This document shows, one piece after another, positions 12,254-18,643 of a stretch of DNA of 42,137 bases (the first letter of the stretch is position 1; the number at the start of each line of letters is the position of its first letter). Origin of the DNA: a virus. The notes beneath the pieces were generated by a model. That model did no database searches, was not told where the DNA came from, and worked only from the letters and a program-made list of their open reading frames with translations. The stretch spans positions 1 through 42,137 of the IMG/VR virus record IMGVR_UViG_3300047121_000219. The stretch is one strand, 5' to 3'. The position numbers and the translations under genes are program-made.

Positions 12254-14094
12254 AAGACGAACTCATCAAGACTTTGCAGATCGGCGTCAACCTTTCGAAC
12301 GAAGACAAGTTCGATGAGGCCATCAAAGAGTTCGACAAGATAGCCGAACTCTATAACGCCATGGTCCAAGCCCTGATTCAACGGGGCCGCAGTCATTGGG
12401 AGATGAAGCGGTGGGATCTTGCCACCGAAGACTTCAACAAAGCCCAAGCCATGGACCCCGCGAACATGGATATCCCATGGACGATGGCTCTCATGAACCT
12501 TCAGAAGCGAAACTTCCCCGAAGGATGGAAGACGTTCGACTACCGATGGGAATCGAAGAAGTTCGACAGCCCGCGCCTGAAGACCAACAAGCCGCAGTGG
12601 GAATTGGGGAAAGGCTACAAGGATCTACTCGTCTGGTCGGAACAAGGGGTGGGCGATCAGATCCTCTACTGCTCACTGCTACGACACCTCAAGACTCTCG
12701 TCCCGGAACTGACCGTCCTGATGGACGCTCGCCTGATACCGTTGTTTAAACGATCGTTCTCAGATATCCAGTTCGTTCCCCAGAACGCACGGGTCTGGGA
12801 CATCGACTCGCAGATCCCGATGGGGAGCATTGCCAAGGAACTGATCCCGGAGATGGCTGACATTCCGAAGTTCCGGGCGGACCCCTATCTGATACCCGAT
12901 TACAGCCGCTCTAGCGTCATTAGGGCGGACTTCAACCTCAAGCCGGGTGAGAAGTTGGTCGGCCTCTCTTGGGCCTCAGGAGCGCCCAGAATTGGCAACC
13001 ACAAGTCTGCTGCCCTGACGGACTTCCTGCCCTTCTTGCAGATCCCGAACACCCGTTTCGTCAGTCTCCAATACGGGGACCACTACGCAGAAGCCTATGA
13101 ACTCGAAAAGACCCACGGCATCCAGATCGAACAGGTTCTGGATATCGATAACACCCAAGACTTGGATGGACTCGCGGCGCTCATCAACGCTTGCGATGCG
13201 GTGGTCACCGTCAGCAACGCGACCGGTCATCTTGCCGGTGCCATTGGAGTCAAGACCTTTCTCTTGGATTCCAACAAACTCTGGTACTGGAACAGTTGTG
13301 TGGGGAACCAGAACCTCTGGTATCCGTCTGTCAGCACCTACCCAAAGGACAGCGCCATAGCCCCTTGGACTCCGCAGATCGAAGCCTTAACGGAGGACAT
13401 TAAAGCGTACCTCTCTGGCGAGAGTCCTGTCTCGACGTTCGTGTTCTTTCGGACAGGAACTGAAGAGGAACTCGTCTATACCAAGAAGTTCGTCGCTTCG
13501 CTCCGTGCATCGAATTCCAACGCAGAGATCATCATGTGTACGGATCGGCACACGCCTGAGATCGAAGGCACCCGCCGATTCGAACTCACGCTCGACACCG
13601 ACAACTGGATGGAGTATCGCCTCCAGATCTATGCCGAACTGCATTTAACCAAACCGGCCATGTACTTGGACGATGACATGATCGTCAATGCATCCATAGA
13701 TCCGAAGCGATTGTTGGGTGAGCAAAGGGTTCTGCTCTGCGAAAGATCTTTCAGTCGCGATCTCTACTTCAACACGCAGATGAAGGGACTCGACTTCTCA
13801 GAGCATCAAGGGAAGTTGATCCATCAGGTCTATCCGTACCTCGCCTGCGCGACGGTGACCAAGGACTATCTTTTCTGGGCAGATCTTTTATTCATCATGG
13901 ATTACATCGACCCCAAGTACCGCAAATGGTACGGCGATCAAGAATGCATGAGGATCTGGGTGCAAGCCGCAGAGAAGGGTGACTACGGCGTACTGCCTGA
14001 ATCGGACTACGCTTGTCTTCCAGAAGAACTCTCTGGACGGAACCCGAAGATCATCCACTACAAAGGAAGCCGCAAGTCGGAGATGCTCAAATGA
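12250..14094 (+). CDS. TPR-glycosyltransferase fusion with two transferase domains
   Basis: From a GTG at 12250 the product is 614 residues. The N-terminus has TPR-like helices (residues about 5-95). A GT9/heptosyltransferase-like domain begins with the WSEQGVGDQI block (about 128) and includes LVGLSWASG and VSNATGHLAGAIG. From about residue 395 a second domain has AMYLDDDMIV (about 474), a DxD-type metal/nucleotide-sugar site like GT8-type enzymes. Such fusions add sugars to surface glycans or proteins. An ATG at 12178 is in frame, but its extra residues read like an out-of-frame copy of the preceding peptide. It overlaps the FkbM methyltransferase gene by four bases. The likely target is host surface polysaccharide or a virion protein; the sequence does not say which. 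Confidence 0.75.
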   Translation: MKDELIKTLQIGVNLSNEDKFDEAIKEFDKIAELYNAMVQALIQRGRSHWEMKRWDLATEDFNKAQAMDPANMDIPWTMALMNLQKRNFPEGWKTFDYRWESKKFDSPRLKTNKPQWELGKGYKDLLVWSEQGVGDQILYCSLLRHLKTLVPELTVLMDARLIPLFKRSFSDIQFVPQNARVWDIDSQIPMGSIAKELIPEMADIPKFRADPYLIPDYSRSSVIRADFNLKPGEKLVGLSWASGAPRIGNHKSAALTDFLPFLQIPNTRFVSLQYGDHYAEAYELEKTHGIQIEQVLDIDNTQDLDGLAALINACDAVVTVSNATGHLAGAIGVKTFLLDSNKLWYWNSCVGNQNLWYPSVSTYPKDSAIAPWTPQIEALTEDIKAYLSGESPVSTFVFFRTGTEEELVYTKKFVASLRASNSNAEIIMCTDRHTPEIEGTRRFELTLDTDNWMEYRLQIYAELHLTKPAMYLDDDMIVNASIDPKRLLGEQRVLLCERSFSRDLYFNTQMKGLDFSEHQGKLIHQVYPYLACATVTKDYLFWADLLFIMDYIDPKYRKWYGDQECMRIWVQAAEKGDYGVLPESDYACLPEELSGRNPKIIHYKGSRKSEMLK

Positions 14095-14720
14095 AACAAG
14101 TCCAAGGTTGGTGGTTGCCCGATGAAGAGAACCATATCGGGCAGTACTTCGAAGCCATCAATGCAGGCACATACCAGCCTGCTCACCAGCGCGAGTCGGT
14201 TAAACATTGCACGAAGTTCCGTACAGCCGTGGATATCGGAGCGCATGTTGGACTCTGGGCGAGGGGTCTTACTGAGAAGTTCGATACCGTCATTGCGTTC
14301 GAACCCTGCGAGGAGTTCGCGCAGTTACTCGCACAGAACGCGCCGAAGGTGAAGGCCATTCATCGATATGCGCTTGGAGAGAAGGAAGGTTCCGTGAAGA
14401 TGGTGATCGAACCTGACAACACCGGCTCGACCCATGTGGCGCGTGGCGCTACAGGCGACATCCCCATGCTACCCCTTGATCATTTCCAATTGACCGATGT
14501 GGACTTTGTGAAGATTGATGTCGAGGGGTTTGAACTGGAGGTGGTGAAGGGTGGATTCGATACCTTCAAGAACAATGATCCGGTGGTGATCGTTGAGCAG
14601 AAGGATCGATACGTTGTTCCTGAACAAGGCAAACATGCGGCAGTGCGATTCCTGATGAGGGAGTTGCAGTACCGGGTGGTGGGACGAGTGATCGATGATT
14701 GGATACTGAGGAAGATCTGA
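14091..14720 (+). CDS. FkbM-family methyltransferase
   Basis: The 209-residue product has the FkbM/Methyltransf_21 signatures: AVDIGAHVGLWA (SAM-binding motif I, about residue 47), VIAFEPCEEF, and VDFVKIDVEGFELEVVKGG (about 139-157). These enzymes O-methylate sugars or small acceptors. The ATG at 14091 overlaps the glycosyltransferase stop (ATGA), so the methyl group probably goes onto the glycan made by that enzyme. An earlier in-frame start at 14013 would lie within the glycosyltransferase gene and precede the conserved region. Confidence 0.8.
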   Translation: MKQVQGWWLPDEENHIGQYFEAINAGTYQPAHQRESVKHCTKFRTAVDIGAHVGLWARGLTEKFDTVIAFEPCEEFAQLLAQNAPKVKAIHRYALGEKEGSVKMVIEPDNTGSTHVARGATGDIPMLPLDHFQLTDVDFVKIDVEGFELEVVKGGFDTFKNNDPVVIVEQKDRYVVPEQGKHAAVRFLMRELQYRVVGRVIDDWILRKI

Positions 14721-14727
14721 GGCGGAT

Positions 14728-14934
14728 ATGAAGAAAGCCGAAACACCAGAGCCTCTTTATCGGGTCAGTCTTCCGCCAGAAGACCATCACAAGGTGAGCG
14801 TGAGTAGGTATTACCGTGCTACACCTGACGATGCACGACTGATTTCTTATGGGCCGTACCATCAGAAGTGCAATGTCCGCATCGACTTTGATCTTGAGGG
14901 AAACATCTACAAGGTGGAGTGGCAGAACTCGTGA
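14728..14934 (+). CDS. Hypothetical protein (68 aa)
   Basis: Starts MKKAETPEPLYRVSLPPEDH. It is rich in His and Tyr, with beta-like segments (VSVSRYYRAT, VRIDFDLEGNIYKVEW). The ATG at 14728 lies seven bases after the FkbM stop, with GAGGCGG upstream. It reads like a small binding domain; no family recognised. The following stretch (14935-14972) carries a diverged copy of part of the methyltransferase gene. Confidence 0.6.
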   Translation: MKKAETPEPLYRVSLPPEDHHKVSVSRYYRATPDDARLISYGPYHQKCNVRIDFDLEGNIYKVEWQNS

Positions 14935-14972
14935 AGAACATTCATCGCTATGCACTGGGAGAGGAGGAAGTT

Positions 14973-15077
14973 ATGACCCGCGACGACATTATCCGATTGG
15001 CGCGAGAGACTCTAGGCAAGCCGGAACCTAGTGCTTTTGTTAAACCCGGCATAAAAGTTGGAGTTAGAACCCAATGA
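14973..15077 (+). CDS. Hypothetical 34-aa phage peptide
   Basis: Starts MTRDDIIRLARETLGKPE. The DDIIRLAR opening is shared with many small phage proteins and with a paralogue in this window at 15519 (MDREDVIRIAKRAG). A very strong GAGGAGGAAG ribosome binding site precedes the ATG. A GTG at 14931 is also in frame, but the residues it would add (IHRYALGE) copy the upstream methyltransferase. It ends CAATGA, overlapping the next ATG. Confidence 0.55.
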   Translation: MTRDDIIRLARETLGKPEPSAFVKPGIKVGVRTQ

Positions 15078-15220
15078 AGGAACAAGAAGTGCTTATTTTG
15101 ATTGCGAAAGCGGCAGAGGCCGAAAAAGCCGACGATGCCTTGAAGTATTCACAAGCCGCGTGTAACGCAGCGAATGCGCTGTGCGCGTTGGCGACATCGA
15201 AGACGATTCAGAAGCCGTAA
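15074..15220 (+). CDS. Hypothetical small alanine-rich helical protein (48 aa)
   Basis: A 48-residue helical frame starting MKEQEVLILIAKAAEAEKAD, followed by ALKYSQAACNAANALCALA. The DALKYSQAACNAANAL segment is a familiar motif of tiny phage proteins of unknown role. It overlaps the previous stop (ATGA) and is followed by a hairpin that may attenuate transcription. Confidence 0.6.
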   Translation: MKEQEVLILIAKAAEAEKADDALKYSQAACNAANALCALATSKTIQKP

Positions 15221-15227
15221 CAACGGG

Positions 15228-15260
15228 GGCCGCCGGGGATTGCTCGGTGGCCTCTTTGTT
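15228..15260 (+). terminator. Possible weak terminator or attenuator
   Basis: An 8-bp stem GGCCGCCG/CGGTGGCC (15228-15235/15245-15252, one G-T pair) with a nine-base loop, followed by TCTTTGTT. The T tract is interrupted, so termination would be partial. It lies in the only sizeable gap (15221-15282) in this stretch of overlapping genes and could lower expression of the genes beyond. Confidence 0.45.
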
Positions 15261-15282
15261 ACAGATTAAAAAGGAACATGCT

Positions 15283-15519
15283 ATGACCCGCGACCACATA
15301 AACATGCTTCTGAACGTAGCCATTACCGCAAGCAACACGCAGGTATGGACTATTACTCAGGAACAGTTAGAACGCTTCGCCGCCCTCGTTGCCGCAGCCG
15401 AGCGGGAGGCGTGTGCGAAGTTGTGTGAGGACGGTCCGCTACCGAAAGAATCAACGACATTGACGCATATCCCGACACTGGTGCGATGCGCCACCGCTAT
15501 CCGTGCGAGGGGAAAGTGA
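15283..15519 (+). CDS. Hypothetical protein (78 aa)
   Basis: Starts MTRDHINMLLNVAITASNTQ, then ITQEQLERFAALVAAAEREACAKLCED, the 'QLxxFAxLVxAAEREACAKxCE' helix found in many phage small proteins. It ends with a CATAIRARGK tail typical of the same group. AAAAGGAAC precedes the ATG at 15283; an upstream in-frame start at 15181 would cross the hairpin. It ends TGATG, coupled to the next gene. Function unknown. Confidence 0.7.
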   Translation: MTRDHINMLLNVAITASNTQVWTITQEQLERFAALVAAAEREACAKLCEDGPLPKESTTLTHIPTLVRCATAIRARGK

Positions 15520-15977
15520 TGGACAGAGAAGATGTAATCCGCATAGCCAAGCGAGCCGGGATCGTATTCCGACTGACGAGTACTGACGTTACGGTGGAGA
15601 AATTGGAGCGGTTTCTGGAGTTGGTGGATGGGTATAAAACTAGAGGGTGGCGCGTCAAAGAACCAGAGGCTAGGAAAGTCACTGACGTAAGTCTCTTTGC
15701 GAGAGAAACAAATCCTACCCCGGAGGGTTTTGGCCCCCACATTTTCCGCGAAGAAAAAGAAGCCTACATTCCGTATGGTTCTCGCGGATTGTTGTGGTTC
15801 TGGCTGCGCTCAGAAGGCGGAGCCATTAGGCGAGGGATCAACCTCACCATCATTGGCAAGGACAATCCTTCTGGTTGTTACAGAGGGTTTGTGCTGATTC
15901 TCAAAACCAAAAAGCACAAGTACCGATTCCGTTTTCGAATGGGCATCAAGCCTATGTTTCTGTGGAGTAAGGAATGA
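15519..15977 (+). CDS. Hypothetical protein (152 aa)
   Basis: Starts MDREDVIRIAKRAGIVFRLT and continues with the TVEKLERFLELV helix, so its first 45 residues are a paralogue of the small proteins at 14973 and 15283. The remainder (LLWFWLRSEGG, GINLTIIGKDNPSG, FVLILKTKKHKYRFRFRMG) is beta-rich and unfamiliar. It overlaps the next gene by four bases. Such N-terminal helical tags joined to different C-termini are common in phage accessory regions. Confidence 0.65.
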   Translation: MDREDVIRIAKRAGIVFRLTSTDVTVEKLERFLELVDGYKTRGWRVKEPEARKVTDVSLFARETNPTPEGFGPHIFREEKEAYIPYGSRGLLWFWLRSEGGAIRRGINLTIIGKDNPSGCYRGFVLILKTKKHKYRFRFRMGIKPMFLWSKE

Positions 15978-16651
15978 GAGTCTTTATTGGATATGACAGT
16001 CGGGAAGACATTGCCTTTCGGGTTTGCGAGAGTTCACTCCGCAAGCACAGCAAAATCCCCATTGATGTCTGGCCGATTAAGCAGCAAGAGATGCGGACTC
16101 AGAAACTTTACTGGAGAGATCATGACCCGCTCGCCTCCACGGAGTTCTCGTTTACACGCTTCCTCGCTCCGCATCTGGCTGGATACAAGGGTTGGGTCTT
16201 GTTCTGTGATTGCGACTTCCTCTTCCGCAAGGACATCTCAGGGCTGCGTGATTACATGAATCCCGAGAAGGCGGTGATGGTGGTTAAACACGAATACAAC
16301 CCGCCCGAGAAGATCAAGATGGATGGGAAGGCACAGACCCAGTACACCCGAAAGAACTGGAGTTCGTTCATGCTCATCAACTGTGAGCATCCTTCTGTCC
16401 AAGCATTGACTCCCGATGTGGTGAATAGACAGACAGGACTCTACCTTCATCGCTTCCAATGGTTAGAGAACAAGCACATTGGCGAACTGCCGATGACCTA
16501 CAACTACCTTGAGGGTTGGCATACCAAACAGGACTGCGAAGATCCCATCGCTGTCCACTTCACTCGCGGCGGTCCTTGGTTCAAGGACTACATGCAAGTC
16601 GAGTACGGTGATGAATGGATCGAACACGCAAAGAGGATTACCCATGAGTGA
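15974..16651 (+). CDS. GT-A type glycosyltransferase
   Basis: The 225-residue product starts MRVFIGYDSREDIAFRVCES, the N-terminal strand and helix of nucleotide-diphospho-sugar transferases. A DxD motif lies in VLFCDCDFLFRKDI (about residues 75-88). Later KNWSSFMLINC and PIAVHFTRGGPWFKDY are typical acceptor-side elements of this phage/bacterial family. With the TPR-glycosyltransferase and FkbM methyltransferase it makes a glycan-modifying set. It is linked to both neighbours by short overlaps. Confidence 0.75.
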   Translation: MRVFIGYDSREDIAFRVCESSLRKHSKIPIDVWPIKQQEMRTQKLYWRDHDPLASTEFSFTRFLAPHLAGYKGWVLFCDCDFLFRKDISGLRDYMNPEKAVMVVKHEYNPPEKIKMDGKAQTQYTRKNWSSFMLINCEHPSVQALTPDVVNRQTGLYLHRFQWLENKHIGELPMTYNYLEGWHTKQDCEDPIAVHFTRGGPWFKDYMQVEYGDEWIEHAKRITHE

Positions 16652-16898
16652 CGTGAATGAAGAAGATGTTTCTTACTTAGACATCCCTTCGGCAAAGACT
16701 GAGGAGAAGGTCTGGTGCAAGATCGGTGAGGCCGGGAACTTGGAGTTCGTGGACTGGAAGATCATCAAGGGGATGGCTGAGGATTTCGATCTCAAGCGTC
16801 CTCAAGATCGTACTGAACAGATGTTGATTGCAAAACTGATGTGGTTGGTTAGAGAAGAAACCAAGCGGGAGTTTGGCAATGAAGACAAGGCAGGATGA
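16644..16898 (+). CDS. Hypothetical acidic protein (84 aa)
   Basis: Starts MSDVNEEDVSYLDIPSAKTE. It is acidic with a helical second half (MLIAKLMWLVREETKREFG). It overlaps the glycosyltransferase stop by 8 bases, with GAGGATTACCC upstream. No family recognised. Confidence 0.65.
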   Translation: MSDVNEEDVSYLDIPSAKTEEKVWCKIGEAGNLEFVDWKIIKGMAEDFDLKRPQDRTEQMLIAKLMWLVREETKREFGNEDKAG

Positions 16899-17100
16899 GT
16901 TCTATGATGATTGGGACAGGGAATGGGATGCCATGTCCCATACTACAAGCGAATACCAGAGAGAGATTAAAGAACTCAGGGCTAGGATCTTTGAGTACTT
17001 AAAGGAAATAGCAGAGAGAGATCAACTGATCGAAAGCATGAAAGAAGAACTCGCCCTCCAGAATAAGTACTGGATGAAATCATTTGGCATGGACAAATGA
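16879..17100 (+). CDS. Hypothetical coiled-coil protein (73 aa)
   Basis: Starts MKTRQDEFYDDWDREWDAMS and continues as a long charged helix (QREIKELRARIFEYLKEI and on) with heptad character. The ATG at 16879 has GCGGGAG upstream; a TTG two codons earlier is also possible. It overlaps its neighbours at both ends. Probably a small dimeric protein of unknown role. Confidence 0.6.
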   Translation: MKTRQDEFYDDWDREWDAMSHTTSEYQREIKELRARIFEYLKEIAERDQLIESMKEELALQNKYWMKSFGMDK

Positions 17101-17294
17101 ACTGGAAACGAGAAGACATCCTTGAGGTGTTGGGTTGGGTGGAAGAATCCGCCGATGACATCAACGCCATTACCACAGAACTGGAGTTCATCGTGGTGAG
17201 CGAACTATTTAAACGATGTGCCGATGAGATCCGCAGTCTGCGGGCAGAGATCGCTGAACTGAAAAGCAAAAAACCAAACAGGAGAAGGAAATGA
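17097..17294 (+). CDS. Hypothetical small helical protein (65 aa)
   Basis: Starts MNWKREDILEVLGWVEESAD. It is helical throughout with a leucine-heptad segment (LRAEIAELKSKK) and a basic end (PNRRRK). Joined to both neighbours by ATGA overlaps. The LFKR codons contain a TTTAAAC motif (17208-17214). Role unknown. Confidence 0.6.
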   Translation: MNWKREDILEVLGWVEESADDINAITTELEFIVVSELFKRCADEIRSLRAEIAELKSKKPNRRRK

Positions 17295-17479
17295 ATCTTG
17301 AGAAAACGTCTTCGTTCACTGAAGTTGATTACGCCTTGGAAGAGGCGCAGTACCTGACACAGAAAGAGAAGACCCAATACTCAGTTGTTCAGGTTGATGG
17401 AATCGCAGGGCGTAGGTTCTATGCCCTGCCTACAGACACTATCGTTTCGGTCACGATCCTCGAAACATTTACCCCATGA
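17291..17479 (+). CDS. Hypothetical protein (62 aa)
   Basis: Starts MNLEKTSSFTEVDYALEEAQ, with beta-like segments (YSVVQVDGIAGRRFYAL, TIVSVTILETF). AACAGGAGAAGGAA is a strong ribosome binding site inside the previous gene's end. It overlaps both neighbours by four bases. No family recognised. Confidence 0.65.
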   Translation: MNLEKTSSFTEVDYALEEAQYLTQKEKTQYSVVQVDGIAGRRFYALPTDTIVSVTILETFTP

Positions 17480-17970
17480 ACCCAGTGGTGAATCTGCTCC
17501 CTTGGGAGTATGAATGGGTCTGTCATGTGGGTGCGAGAAGGTATGCGGCGAACTGGTTCAGACCAGATGCCAAGCATTACCACAGAGACAGGATGGAAGA
17601 TGACAGGACCGCTGCGGCTGCTGCGTGTGCTGCGGAACTGGCGGTAGCGAAGTACACCAATCGCTACTGGTCAGGTCATGTCTGGGACTATCGGGATCAC
17701 AACCAGTACAAAGAGATTCCCGATGTCGGGACAAACATCGAAGTCCGTCGCATCCGAACAAGGGAAACAGCGGCAGTCAGGAAGAGACAGGTCGGTAAGG
17801 GTCTGGTCCTATTCGTTGCCAAGCCCATCATGCCTGAGATCCGCAGCGTCGAGATCTACGGGTGGATGCACTACGACGAAGCATGGTCAGTCGGAACCCA
17901 GTCCGACTACGACCCTGATACCCGACTCATCAGCGTGGATCATTTAAACACTTATGAACCCAAATCTTGA
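17476..17970 (+). CDS. Putative PD-(D/E)XK-like nuclease-fold protein
   Basis: The 164-residue product has the order AAELAVAKYTNRYWSG (helix with Glu), DVGTNIEVRRIRTR (Asp then E-x-R) and GLVLFVAKP (strand then K), followed by VEIYGWMHYDEAW. This helix-D-ExR/K-strand layout matches a family of short phage proteins with a predicted restriction-endonuclease-like fold. The acidic and basic residues fit a nuclease site, but activity is unproven. It sits next to NinB, within the recombination block, and overlaps it by 17 bases. Confidence 0.6.
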   Translation: MNPVVNLLPWEYEWVCHVGARRYAANWFRPDAKHYHRDRMEDDRTAAAAACAAELAVAKYTNRYWSGHVWDYRDHNQYKEIPDVGTNIEVRRIRTRETAAVRKRQVGKGLVLFVAKPIMPEIRSVEIYGWMHYDEAWSVGTQSDYDPDTRLISVDHLNTYEPKS

Positions 17971-18277
17971 AGAGATCATTGCGAAGGTTGTCAAACAGAA
18001 CCGGCGTAGTCTGGGTCAGAACTCACTGATGTGGGCGTTGCTCAGTGACATCTCCAGACAGGTGGAATGGCACGGGCAGAGGCTCTCCAAGAATGACTGG
18101 AAATGGATCTTCACTGCTGCGGTACGCAGGCAGAGGATGGTTCCGGGGATCGACGGGGGGATGGTCTATCTGGGGGAGCCTACTTCTGGGATGTCCAAAC
18201 AGGAACTCGCAGACCTGATCGAACTCATCTACCACTTCGGTGCAGAGCGCGGTGTTGAATGGACGGAAGTTGACTGA
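17954..18277 (+). CDS. ninB: NinB recombination mediator (lambda Orf family)
   Basis: The 107-residue protein carries the family blocks RSLGQNSLMWALLSDISRQV, EWHGQRLSKNDWKWIFTAAV, RMVPGIDGGMVYLGEPTS and MSKQELADLIELIYHFGAE. Lambda Orf/NinB binds single-stranded DNA and SSB and can replace RecFOR. With the exonuclease, annealing protein and RusA-like resolvase in the same window, it completes a phage recombination set. It is the last plus-strand gene before the convergent late module. Confidence 0.88.
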   Translation: MNPNLEEIIAKVVKQNRRSLGQNSLMWALLSDISRQVEWHGQRLSKNDWKWIFTAAVRRQRMVPGIDGGMVYLGEPTSGMSKQELADLIELIYHFGAERGVEWTEVD

Positions 18278-18286
18278 TACTCTGCG

Positions 18287-18643
18287 CTAGGCAGCGTTAT
18301 CCTGTTTGCTGCCTGTTTGTGAAACCTTCTTGAGGGGGGTCAAGTCTGACTCCCCTCCTTTTTCGTCCAACAGACGAATGGTCTCAGCCAGCAGATCCAA
18401 TTCGGATAGTTTGGCGATCTTCATCAGGGCCTTGGTTCCGTGGAACCCATGAGTTCCCCGATGGCATTCCACACAGAGAGCCACAGTCAGGTAGTCACTT
18501 GCCCTGTCCCCAAGCCCATGCCCGGTACGGATGTGGTGGGCTTCTGTCACAGAGGTCTGGGGCTGGCCTAGTAAGGAACAGAGGACACAGTCCAACTGTT
18601 TAACCTTGCCGAGGTAGTGACTAGCCTGCTTGTCTCTGCTCAT
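18287..18643 (-). CDS. HNH endonuclease (Ref/DUF968-like)
   Basis: The 118-residue product has an N-terminal cysteine pair (CVLC), AHHIRTGHGLGDRASDYLTV and LCVECHRGTHG: the ββα-metal HNH fold with structural zinc, as in phage Ref-like and DUF968 nucleases. In P1, Ref is a RecA-dependent nuclease; here a role in recombination or packaging is inference. It is at the far end of the late module and overlaps the end of the giant gene by 23 bases. The C-terminal tail is polar and unlike the family core. Confidence 0.8.
   Translation of the reverse strand: MSRDKQASHYLGKVKQLDCVLCSLLGQPQTSVTEAHHIRTGHGLGDRASDYLTVALCVECHRGTHGFHGTKALMKIAKLSELDLLAETIRLLDEKGGESDLTPLKKVSQTGSKQDNAA

Noticed and set aside
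18278-18300. Bidirectional terminator between NinB and the HNH gene
   Set aside because: Only a 4-bp CGCT/AGCG hairpin without a T tract is present, too weak to call.
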